A DNA stretch of 62,062 nucleotides from Chloroflexota bacterium (GTDB lineage: Bacteria > Chloroflexota > Dehalococcoidia > JACPQD01). Below are positions 16,973 to 25,256 of this stretch, piece after piece (the stretch's first letter is position 1; each line of letters opens with the position of its first letter). The translations under genes and the position numbers were made by a program. The stretch lies in assembly GCA_016190665.1 (NCBI GenBank), contig JACPQD010000042.1, positions 1-62,062 of the forward strand. Reading direction: 5' to 3'. Under the pieces are notes generated by a model. The model was not told the DNA's origin, did not search any database, and saw nothing but the letters and a program-made list of their open reading frames with translations.

Positions 16973-17009
16973 CGAGACCGCAGCGGTTTCGAAAGCCGCT
17001 GCGGTCTCG
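16973..17009. repeat. Perfect 14-bp inverted repeat
   Basis: Arms 16973-16986 and 16996-17009 (CGAGACCGCAGCGG and its complement) flank a 9-nt loop TTTCGAAAG. The 12-bp core CCGCTGCGGTCT recurs at 17878-17889, on the other side of the HAD gene. The rest of 16928-17215 holds no gene. Confidence 0.6.
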
Positions 17010-17149
17010 CCCCCTTCCCTCGGTCAAGTTGACTTTGCGCCTGAAAAGTATCATCATTGAAATCATCCATGCCTCGATCACATCTGGGTGCCACCAACAT
17101 GACTTCTACCACGCACCGAAGCACGAGGCATGGGGTTCTCGAAGCCGGT

Positions 17150-17175
17150 ATACCGCGTACTTTAGTGCGCGGTAT
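17150..17175 (+). promoter_or_regulatory. Palindrome upstream of the HAD phosphatase gene
   Basis: ATACCGCG (17150-17157) and CGCGGTAT (17168-17175) form a near-perfect palindrome with extra AC/GT pairing toward the centre. It lies about 40 bp before the GTG start and could be an operator or a leader hairpin. Confidence 0.4.
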
Positions 17176-17215
17176 CCGACGACTGGGGAATGTCATTTCC
17201 CTCGTGAGGTAGCCT

Positions 17216-17860
17216 GTGAGCACACTTGTGCAATGCGATTTCGATGGCACTATACTAACCGAGAACTTGGGGGATAACCTCTTGCAGGCTTACGCCGGGG
17301 AGGTCTGGAAGCGCTTCAGCGCCGAATACAAGGCGGGCAACATCCGGCTGGAAGATTACAATCGCGGCGCTTTTTCCCAGGTGAGGGAAGGCAAGGAGGA
17401 GCTCCTGCGCTACATCTCAGGGCACGCCGTGATGCGGCGCCATTTCCCGGAGCTCGTCGAGCACTGTCGAGAGAATGGGCTGGAGTTCGTCATCGTCAGC
17501 AATGGGCTGGACTTCTATATCCAGGCCTGTTTGGAGAACTTCGGCCTGAAGGGCGTGCCCTTCCACTCGGGCCAGGCCGATTTCACCCCTTCAGGAATTA
17601 GGGTCACCTACCCCTACCCCGACAGCATGGATGAAGCGCAAACCGGGTTTAAGGCGGCGTATGCGGAGTTGTTTCGCAAGAGAGGCCATAGGATAATCTA
17701 TTTGGGCGACGGCCTTTCCGACCGCGCGCCGGCCAGCAGGGCGCACTATACCTTCGCGCGTGGCTCACTCCTGGAACACTGCCGCAGCAACGGCCTGCCC
17801 CATTCGCCCTTCGAGGATTTCAGGGAAGTCGTTGAAGTGCTGAAAAAGATGAATGATTAA
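17216..17860 (+). CDS. HAD-superfamily phosphatase (MtnX/SerB-like)
   Basis: A 214-residue cytoplasmic HAD hydrolase. Motif I is QCDFDGTIL with the nucleophilic and acid/base Asp, motif II is FVIVSNG, and motif IV is IIYLGDGLSDRAPA. The cap segment after motif I is of the C1 type. The layout resembles MtnX (2-hydroxy-3-keto-5-methylthiopentenyl-1-phosphate phosphatase) and phosphoserine-phosphatase-like proteins; the substrate cannot be fixed from sequence. The start GTG at 17216 follows GTGAGGT. It is a lone plus-strand gene framed by copies of the same 12-bp palindrome core. Confidence 0.8.
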   Translation: MSTLVQCDFDGTILTENLGDNLLQAYAGEVWKRFSAEYKAGNIRLEDYNRGAFSQVREGKEELLRYISGHAVMRRHFPELVEHCRENGLEFVIVSNGLDFYIQACLENFGLKGVPFHSGQADFTPSGIRVTYPYPDSMDEAQTGFKAAYAELFRKRGHRIIYLGDGLSDRAPASRAHYTFARGSLLEHCRSNGLPHSPFEDFREVVEVLKKMND

Positions 17861-17874
17861 ATAGCGACTGAAGG

Positions 17875-17889
17875 AGACCGCTGCGGTCT
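17875..17889. repeat. Short palindrome after the HAD gene
   Basis: AGACCG-CTG-CGGTCT forms a 6-bp stem with a 3-nt loop 14 bp after the stop. Its 12-bp core CCGCTGCGGTCT is identical to part of the inverted repeat at 16973-17009. Confidence 0.45.
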
Positions 17890-17900
17890 GGACGAAACGC

Positions 17901-18089
17901 CTAGCGGGTGCAGGGGTCCCAGGTGCAGTGGCGCTTCATATTCTCCCTGGCGAATCTGCGGCCATATCTGTCGACGATGATGAACCCCGCGGACTCCGGC
18001 GCCGCGGAGCTGTGGATCTGGCGGCAGTTCCAGCCTACGCCGCCATAGTCCATGCTGAAGGGCACGGGGAAATCGGGGAACTTGGCCAC
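17901..18089 (-). pseudogene. Fragment of a FAD-binding fumarate reductase/ketosteroid dehydrogenase-type protein
   Basis: A 62-codon frame begins with GTG at 18089, 6 bp after the preceding oxidoreductase gene. The segment FIIVDRYGRRFARENM matches the conserved V(N/D)xxGxRFxxE block of FAD_binding_2 flavoproteins. It has no dinucleotide-binding motif and stops soon after the block. I interpret it as a leftover of a larger flavoprotein gene. It could also be a short expressed peptide, since the start is well placed. Confidence 0.35.
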
Positions 18090-18095
18090 CAGCGA

Positions 18096-19975
18096 TCAGC
18101 GATCCCCCCAAAGATCCTTCGCCACCTTCTCAAGCCCCAACCTGTTGAGGGTGCTGCGCCAGGGCTTTCCCGTTTTTTCATCCCAGCCCATAAGACGGTA
18201 ATACTCCTGAGTCATCCCCTTCAGGTAAGGCTTGATGCTCCTACCTTTCGCAGGTCCCTCAGGAGGAGCTTCAACCAATCTCTCCGATACGATGTAGTCG
18301 TCTTCAGGTGTCAAGCCGTGCCGCACGTTGAACGCCCGCTCCAGGTCAGCGATCCTTTCCCCAACAGCCCACAGATCCTGGCGATTAAGGCTCCACCCTG
18401 TGACGGCAGAGAGAGCATCGCTGATCAGAGACAGTATGTTCGGATTCCCCAAGGAGCCAAACGAGCACATGCCGGTACTGTCGTCAAGCTGCTTGATGAT
18501 CCCCGTTCCCCTGACCTCGGCAGGTTTGATCTTCGGATCCAAAGACGGCTGCATGTTGGGAAATCCAGCATCAGGCTCTGGCCTCATGACATCAGCTCCA
18601 GCACCAGGCCATCCAGCTCCACTCCCAAGTAGCTGGCCGAGGAATACGCCCCATCCATGCCTCCAATCGTGGAGACTCATTCCGGTTCCTTTGACGTGCA
18701 CGGAGAACTTTGGCGCATCGCCGCCTATGATCTCGGCCGCGGCTTTGGGCCCCCGCGCCAGGAGATCTCCAAAGCCTTCGCGATGGGCATACTTCCGCAA
18801 CACCTCCTCGATCACCTCGGCATCGCCCCATCTCAATTCCAGCCCATCGGTGTCCTCTTTGGTCAGTAGGCCCCTCTCATAGGCTTCGAATGCCATAGCG
18901 ATGGTACAACCGGCTGTGCTCCCTTCTAAACCTAGCCTATCCAATTGATCGACCAAGTACCATACGCTGCCGCTTTCCTTTACTCCCAGGAGGCAGCCTA
19001 CACCCTCCACTTGCTCGGAACCGCCGCTCACTGAAGCGATGTAGCCCTTGTGCGGGCCTGAAGCGATTTCCACGTCGTAACTGCACGCGATGGGACACCG
19101 AAAGCAACCTCTGGCGATCAATTTGTTCTTTACATCAGCAAGGAAGCCGGGCAGGCTGGCTCCTTTAAGGTTGAAAGCGCACACGCCCCCAAAACGGGCA
19201 ACCATGCCGCGCTCGAAGTTAAAACGACGCTCGTCTTTCCCCTTAAAGCCGACCATGCGAACGTATGACCTGGGCCCGTAATCCAGGGAGGCTGACCACC
19301 TCCGAGCTACTTCCTTCTCTTTCGCTTCATCGGCGAGCGGCACCTTGGCCTTGCCATAGACCGCGATGGCCTTGAGGTTCTTGGAGCCCATGACGGCTCC
19401 GACGCCGCTGTGAGAAAAGGAGTGGTTTTTATCGTTACAGATCATCGCCCCGGCGCACAGGTTCTCTCCAGCCGGGCCGATTGCCGCGACGCTTGCCTTT
19501 GGCTGCCCCAAGTCCTCTTTGATGAGGTCCTCGGTGTCATGGGTGTCCTGGCCCCAGAATTTCTTGGCATCACGGATCTCCACTTTGCCATCATGGACCC
19601 AGAGATACACTGGCCTATCTGCCCTGCCAACCACGATGAGGCCATCGTATCCCGCGGCTCTAAGGTTCGGACCGAAGAAAGCATGGCTGTGAGAGCGGCC
19701 GACGGTAAAACCTGTGTCGAATTCAGCGTAGCTATGGTAGTGTTGGTTGCGCAGGGCATCCGCGTCCCGGTGAAAGGGCCAGTGAAGAAAATCAAGGGGT
19801 TCTCCGGATCCGAAGGGGCAATCCCTGGCGGACATTCATCGTAGAGATATCTCAGGCCGAGGCCCCAGCAGCCAAGGTAGTCTTTCAGAATTTCCTCCCC
19901 GGGCAGGTTCTCTGCTTCCGTCTTTCCTGTACTGAGATTGACCCGCAAGAGCCTCCCCATGTAACCCTTTGGCAT
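18096..19975 (-). pseudogene. aor: Aldehyde:ferredoxin oxidoreductase (tungsten), interrupted by a one-base frameshift
   Basis: The N-terminal part reads MPKGYMGRLLRVNLSTG to LIFFTGPFTGTRMPCATNTT from ATG 19975 (GGGAG upstream). The rest continues from FTVGRSHSHAFFGP in another frame to the stop at 18096. The join falls at about 19714-19720: adding one base gives a continuous 626-residue AOR, nearly the length of the neighbouring paralogue. The 4Fe-4S ligands are CFRCPIAC plus the Cys in STGMCSFG. AORs oxidise aldehydes to acids with ferredoxin as acceptor, using a tungsten bis-pterin cofactor. Either the gene is freshly inactivated or the base is a sequencing error. Confidence 0.85.
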
Positions 19976-20031
19976 CACTAACTCCCTTAAAGTCTAGTGG
20001 CTTCGCAGCCAAGTGGGCGGGACTTGGCCAC

Positions 20032-21921
20032 TCATTGCGGAGCGCATTCCCGCCAAATGTCCGAAATAAGGTGGCCCAACCCAAGGGCTCGCAGAGTCTC
20101 GGGCTTTGGCTTTCCGGTCTCTTCGTCCCACCCCAGGTTGGCGTAGTAGTTTCTCACCATCTGCTGCCAAACAGGCATGATGCTCGTGCCCTTAGCCGGT
20201 CCGTCAACCGGCGCAGAACCGAATCTCGGCGATGGAGCATCGAGTTCAGCGCCAAGGCCCTGACTGATATCAAATACCCTCATCAAGTTGACCGCCCTGC
20301 GGCCTATGTCCATCGCCTCGGCTGTATCGAAATCCCAGCCCGTCACCGCGTTCAGTGCCTCGACCACAGCTTCGAGACGGGGCGGCGCATGGATGGAACA
20401 GGCCACCAGGGAATCAAGGAATTGCATCAGGCCTTTCTCTTTGGCCAGTTTCTCGGAAACAGCCTCAGGCGAAAAGGGATCGATCGCTGTCCAGAAAACC
20501 GGGTCCGGCGGTAAAGCTCGCCTTCCGGCGAGACTCTCCGAGGTACCGGTGTTCGAGGTGCCATGGTCGAGCAGGAACATCCAGTTTGCCCGGTCGTCGT
20601 GGCTGCGGGGCGTGTTCCCCTTCAGAGTATGGATAGCCATGTTTGGCGCCTCGCCTCCGATTAGCGCTGCGGCTCGCTTGGCCCCTTCGGCGAGTACGTT
20701 GCCGAATCCCTGGCGCAATGCTATCTTGCGCAACAGCGCCCTGACCGCCTCCGCGTTGCCCCATGTGAGGTCAATCCCGTCGGTGTCGCTCTTCGATATG
20801 AGACCCTTTTCGTAGCATTCCATCGCGAGCCCGATGGTCCAACTCGCTTCGTTGGCATCCATGCCGAGTTGGTCAGCCTCATTGCTGAGCACCACCGCTG
20901 CCCCCGGGTCGTCTTGCCCTATTTGCGGCCCCCATGAAGCCCACTGCTCGTACTCGGGCTCTTCTCCCTCATAGCCAGCGTAAGGACCTTCGGTGACTTT
21001 GATCAGGTGGCAATGGTGCATTCGGCAGCGCCAGCATGGATTAGGCGTCATTTGGAACCGACGGCGGTAATACTCCCCACGGAACTTCTCATGTTCCCAA
21101 AAGACGCTCGTGGCATAGTTCTTCACCGGCAGAAGCCCGTTGAAGACGAAGGCGCCGAACGTCCAACTCGTGCCCCATTCATAGCCTCGCTTACAGACCG
21201 GGTCCTCCGTTATGCTCTTGAACATCTCTTCAACAAGCTCACGAAGCCTCTCATCATCCTTGACCGGGACGCGCCCCTCGCCTCGGGCAGCAACTAGCGC
21301 CTTCAGCCCTTTTATGCCCATGACCGCTCCCACGCCGTTGTGGGCGGCCACATGTCCAGCGTCTCCAGTGAGAACTGCATACCGTACCAGGTTCTCCCCT
21401 GCCGGCCCGATACTGAATATGCTGAGATCCCTTTGGCCCTTTCCTAGCTCCTCCCTTATCGCCTTGTCCGTCTGCTTTGTGTCGAACCCCTTGAGGCGGG
21501 AGGCATCCCTCAACTCGGCGGCCCCATCGTGCAGATAAAGATAGACTGGCCTCTCGGCGGCCCCCTGGATAATGAGTCCATCAAAACCTGAGAGCTTCAT
21601 GTAGGCGCCGAAGAACCCCATTGCCTGGGTAGATGTAGCCCCATTGGTCATAGGACCCTTGGTCGTCACCGAAAAGCCGCCTGATCCCATATACCTTGTG
21701 CCATTTAAGGGACCTGAAGCAATAACCAGTCGGTTGGCAGGATCTTCCCAGCCCGTTTCGCGAGACACCTCTTCATACAGGGTTTTAACCCCCAGTGTCA
21801 GCCCGCCCAGATACTTCCTCAAGGTGGATACGTCGAACCCATGAGTAACCATAGCTCCGGATGCCAAATCCACCCGAAGGGTCTTTCCTATGTAGCCACC
21901 CGGTACGTCACTCCCCGTCAT
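20032..21921 (-). CDS. aor: Aldehyde:ferredoxin oxidoreductase family tungsten enzyme
   Basis: A 629-residue AOR-family protein with the N-terminal bis-pterin domain (GGYIGKTLRVDL, GLTLGVKTLYEE, GFFGAYMKLSGFDGLII) and IGPAGENLVRYA. The cluster motif is CWRCRMHHC, that is C-X2-C-X4-C rather than the usual C-X2-C-X3-C, with a His at the canonical third position; the fourth Cys is in LVACSIH. The substrate is unknown. The ATG at 21921 overlaps the TGA of the upstream truncated SBP frame. A second, frameshifted AOR follows after about 55 bp, and a MoaD remnant, the usual AOR partner, lies just upstream. Confidence 0.9.
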   Translation of the reverse strand: MTGSDVPGGYIGKTLRVDLASGAMVTHGFDVSTLRKYLGGLTLGVKTLYEEVSRETGWEDPANRLVIASGPLNGTRYMGSGGFSVTTKGPMTNGATSTQAMGFFGAYMKLSGFDGLIIQGAAERPVYLYLHDGAAELRDASRLKGFDTKQTDKAIREELGKGQRDLSIFSIGPAGENLVRYAVLTGDAGHVAAHNGVGAVMGIKGLKALVAARGEGRVPVKDDERLRELVEEMFKSITEDPVCKRGYEWGTSWTFGAFVFNGLLPVKNYATSVFWEHEKFRGEYYRRRFQMTPNPCWRCRMHHCHLIKVTEGPYAGYEGEEPEYEQWASWGPQIGQDDPGAAVVLSNEADQLGMDANEASWTIGLAMECYEKGLISKSDTDGIDLTWGNAEAVRALLRKIALRQGFGNVLAEGAKRAAALIGGEAPNMAIHTLKGNTPRSHDDRANWMFLLDHGTSNTGTSESLAGRRALPPDPVFWTAIDPFSPEAVSEKLAKEKGLMQFLDSLVACSIHAPPRLEAVVEALNAVTGWDFDTAEAMDIGRRAVNLMRVFDISQGLGAELDAPSPRFGSAPVDGPAKGTSIMPVWQQMVRNYYANLGWDEETGKPKPETLRALGLGHLISDIWRECAPQ

Positions 21922-23504
21922 TCGTTATCACCGTGAGATTCGCAGCTCAGCTTCACCCGCCGACATATGCCGGCAGCAGCATGAGCACATCGCCATCGTC
22001 GAGAACGCTCTCCAAGCCGTTCACCAGTTCCAAAATGCGGTCGTTTAGCACCGCTGTCACTATCGTAGGCGGCAGAAGCCATCTGGACGGCCATGTCATA
22101 GTTGCCCTTGTAAACGCGATCCATCAAGGCGCCCTGGTCCATCAGGCTGATCTCTATCTCGATCCCGATCTTTGCGAGCTGCTCCTTGGCACTCACCATA
22201 TTAGCTTGAAAGTTACTTTGAGGCCTGGTTATGCCGGTGGTCTTGAAGCCCTGGGCGTAGCCGGCCTCGGCCATGAGCCTCTTGGCCTCGGCGATATCAG
22301 CGTCCCTGGGCTCACGATAGCCAGGCATCTTCATGAGCTCTGCTTCGGGGAGACTCCAAGTCCCCGGAGGCATGAAACCGCCGACGTCAGCCAGCCCTTG
22401 GACAGCCACCTGGATCAGTTTGTTACGATCAAGGGTCAGCTCCACGGCGCGGCGGACGCGAATATCGTTCCAAGGGGCTTTGGTCTGGAGCATCCACATG
22501 CCCTGGAAAATGAGGCCGCCGAACCTTTGCACGACGACTTTCCCGGGCAACTCCCTTCTCAGGACCTCGATCTGGGAGGGCGATAGTGCCGTCGAACCGA
22601 ATCCGTAGATATGGGCCCGCTGCGTCCTCAGGGCGGCGAATCTCGTGGCCACGTCAGGGATGATATACCAGGTGATCCCATCCAGGTAGGGGCGCCCCTT
22701 GATGAAGTAGTCGGGGTTCTTGGCTATGCTGTAGCTTGAGCCAGGCGTGAAGGACTTTACCTTGTAAGGCCCAGTGCCGACCACATCCTTCTTCATGTTC
22801 CCCTTGGTCTCAAAGGCGTGCTTGGGGATTATCACCATGCGCCCGTCGCCAAGGTTATGAATAAAAGAAGCACTAGGGTACTTAAGGGTCATTCGGAGGG
22901 TGTCCCGATCCGGGGCCTCGATCTTGTCGACCGCCTTGAGCCACTCCTGGCGAGGGCTAACGATTCCCTTAGGTGGTGTCCGCACCATCTCTAAAGTGAA
23001 ACGGGCATCTTCAGACGTGAAAGGAGCGCCGTCATGCCACTTCACGTTCTTGTACAGATTGAAGGTGTAGGACATCCCATCAGGGCTTGAGGCCCAACTC
23101 TCAGCAAGGTCGCCGATGACCTTAGTTGGCTCCAGGGGGTCATGCTGCACGATCCCACTGTAGTTGGGGATCACCGGAGCTAAGTGCTGGGTGGAGACCT
23201 CCTGGATAGGGTCGTAACTCGCCGGGTCGGCATGGTGGGCAACGTTAAGGATGCCGCCATACCTTGGCTGCTCCGCCGCCGGCTTGGGGGTGGGGCTGGG
23301 GGCTGCCGGAGACGCGGCGGGCTTGGCAGCCGGCGTCTCCACCTTTGGCGGAGGTGCTGCCGGTTTGGCAGTCGGCGCTTCGGCTGGCGAGGTCGCCGAC
23401 CTCTGTACCGGTTTTGAGGGTGTCGCCGCTGGAGCGCAACTTGCCAGCACCAAGCCCACGACCGTCAAACAGCCGGCAAACTTCAGAACGCTTAACGTGT
23501 GCAT
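21918..23504 (-). pseudogene. Family 5 substrate-binding lipoprotein truncated at its 3' end by a deletion
   Basis: Starts at ATG 23504 with signal peptide and lipobox LVLASC, Ala/Pro linker, then DLAESWA, NVKWHDG, VVGTGPY, RVRRAVELTLDRNK and MPGYREPRDADIAEAKR. Similarity to the other SBPs stops near 22080 (after DMAVQMAS), about 95 residues before the expected end. The last about 50 codons are MoaD-gene DNA read in the wrong frame. The DVWLAK C-terminus is missing, so the protein is probably non-functional, though still open and overlapping the AOR start. Confidence 0.8.
21953..22078 (-). pseudogene. C-terminal half of a MoaD/ThiS-family sulfur carrier
   Basis: In a frame different from the overlapping SBP reading, the DNA encodes LPPTIVTAVLNDRI, then DDGDVLMLLPAYVGG and a stop. 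The GG C-terminus and DGD-V-x-x-x-P pattern are diagnostic of MoaD/ThiS beta-grasp sulfur carriers, which donate sulfur to the pterin of Mo/W cofactors. Such genes often sit directly before aor. The N-terminal half has been deleted together with the SBP 3' end. Confidence 0.7.
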
Positions 23505-23910
23505 ATAAGACCGCCCGTCCGACGCATAGAGAACTTAAGAGCGCTAGCCCATGTGCTGATTCGGCAGAAATGGCTCTTACCCTCGGTAGCCCCACCAAAA
23601 GGCTGTGCTCTACGTGTTCCTCACGCGGTCTTAGACAGGGGCTCACATATTTTGGAACGTCTTCAGAGCGTTCCCAGGCGCTAATCGTTGAGTATCGTGT
23701 AGGCGCTATGCTAGCACCCGTTCTCAGGCTTGTCAACAGCACGAAGGGGATCGTCACCTCACCACTGCAAAGGCAGGCAGTCTACTCAGGCCATCCCCAT
23801 TTTCGCCTTTGCTCGTTGGCAAAAAACCGACCCTGCTACTTTGAAGCGCCTGGAATAGCCTTTGGGTACCCTAGTATCGTGCAACATTTGAATAGACAAG
23901 AACAGCAGTG

Positions 23911-24041
23911 GCCGTAGGCTGGGTGAAGCGAAGCGTCACCCACCGGCAAACATTGGCGCGCTGGTGGGTGCAGTCCCGATGCTCCGGCTTTCTCGGAGCC
24001 CTGATACGTCGGGAAAGTCGGGACTGCACCCACCCTACGGC
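23911..24041. repeat. 131-bp MITE-like palindromic element in a gene-free region
   Basis: Ends GCCGTAGG (23911-23918) and CCTACGGC (24034-24041) are inverted. Inside are GGGTGA...TCACCC (23921-23941) and a perfect 17-bp inverted repeat (23963-23979 and 24018-24034) enclosing another small hairpin (GCTCCG/CGGAGC). The rest of 23505-24121 holds no gene. This resembles non-coding miniature elements; no transposase is in the window. Confidence 0.6.
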
Positions 24042-24121
24042 TACGGCTGAAATACCCTTATCCGAACTTGTGAGTGTTACACGCTACTGGGCTGTCCTCT
24101 ATTCATTCTGGCGCACCTAGT

Positions 24122-25222
24122 CTACAACGCGGCCGCCACCAGTTCTCCCATCTGGCGCGTGTCCACCTTGATCTTCCCTTCCTCCATGATGTCGTAGGTG
24201 CGGTGGGTCTCCAGCACCTTGTTGACCGCTTTCTCCACGGCGTTCGCTTCGTCATCCAGCCCCAGGGAGTGGCGCAGCAGCAAAGCGAGGCTCAGGATGG
24301 TGGCGTTGGGGTTCACGTCGTTCTTCCCGGCGTGTATCGGCGAACTGCCATGGATAGGCTCGTAGAGGCCGAAGCCCCAGAGAAGCGCTCCCTGCCCGGA
24401 CAAGCCCTTTATGGATTCGGGGCGCAGGGTGGCCGAGGGCCCCATGCCGACGGAGCCCATAAGCATCGCCGCCAGGTTGTTCAGCATGCCGGCCATGGGA
24501 ACGATGTCATTGACGATAACGTCGAAGCTCGCCGGGTTGCGCACGAGTTGCATGGCACAGTTGTCCGGCGCCATGATCTCCAGCTCCACGTCGTGGTAGT
24601 CCTTAGACATTTCCTCAGCTACAGCCTGCCATAGCTTAGACGTGGCAAACACGGACCACTGGCACACCATGGTGAGCTTGCGGCGGCGGCTCCGCGCCAG
24701 CGGGAAGGCGAAGCCCAGCGTGCGCCTGACCTCCTTCTCGGAATAGTCGAAGGTGTCGCGGGCGCGCCTCCCCCGCGTATTCACCCACGACCTGGCGTTG
24801 ACCTCGCCCTGGACGCGGAAGAAACCGCCGTAGTCCCGGATAATTACCAGGTCGACGCCTCTCAGCACCTCCGGCTTGAAGGGGGTGCGATTGGCTAAAG
24901 TGGAGAAGTACCTCGCCGGTCGCAGGTTAGTGGGGAGCTTGAGCTCCAGCCGAAGCAGACGCAGCGACGGATTAGGGATGGCGCCGTATTTCGGATCGCC
25001 CACGGCCCCAAAGAGAACGGCGTCGCACTGGCGGCACATGGCGACGGTCTCCTCCGGCATCGGTGGCAGCCCCCGGTCCATGGCGGCGCCGCCCAGAAGG
25101 CCGCGCTTCAGGTTGAATTGATGTCCGAAGCGCCTGCCCACCTCCTCCAGCACGGTCACGGCCGCAGGCACGACCTCCTGGCCGATGCCGTCGCCAGGAA
25201 CGATCCCGATGTTGAACTTCAC
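24122..25222 (-). CDS. Isocitrate/isopropylmalate dehydrogenase-family protein lacking canonical catalytic residues
   Basis: A 366-residue member of the beta-decarboxylating dehydrogenase family: IVPGDGIGQEVV, LFGAVGDPK, ELKLPTNLRPAR, DNCAMQLVRNP and GLYEPIHGSSP (NAD-binding loop). Several key positions differ. The usual TV-x-KxN lysine segment reads MVCQWS (Lys to Gln), and the NxFGDILSDE metal-binding block is replaced by NDIVPMAGMLNNLAA, so two of three metal-ligand Asp residues are gone. The active-site Tyr (DTFDYSE) remains. It may catalyse a different reaction or act as a regulatory subunit. GTG start at 25222 with AAGGAG. Last gene of the transporter-flavoenzyme operon. Confidence 0.85.
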   Translation of the reverse strand: MKFNIGIVPGDGIGQEVVPAAVTVLEEVGRRFGHQFNLKRGLLGGAAMDRGLPPMPEETVAMCRQCDAVLFGAVGDPKYGAIPNPSLRLLRLELKLPTNLRPARYFSTLANRTPFKPEVLRGVDLVIIRDYGGFFRVQGEVNARSWVNTRGRRARDTFDYSEKEVRRTLGFAFPLARSRRRKLTMVCQWSVFATSKLWQAVAEEMSKDYHDVELEIMAPDNCAMQLVRNPASFDVIVNDIVPMAGMLNNLAAMLMGSVGMGPSATLRPESIKGLSGQGALLWGFGLYEPIHGSSPIHAGKNDVNPNATILSLALLLRHSLGLDDEANAVEKAVNKVLETHRTYDIMEEGKIKVDTRQMGELVAAAL

Positions 25223-25256
25223 GCTTTGGTCTCCTTTTCTTGATGACAGGATGGCG

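Noticed and set aside
17010..17060. Promoter TTGACT/TATCAT for the HAD gene
   Set aside because: The spacer is only about 14 bp, too short for a reliable sigma70 promoter.
19442..19978. A separate 178-residue protein upstream of the AOR frame
   Set aside because: Its first about 85 residues are the AOR N-terminus and the remainder is out-of-frame AOR DNA, so it is one frameshifted gene.
23499..24121. Short plus-strand open frames upstream of the truncated SBP
   Set aside because: They cover a palindromic repeat and SBP leader sequence and show no coding signature.
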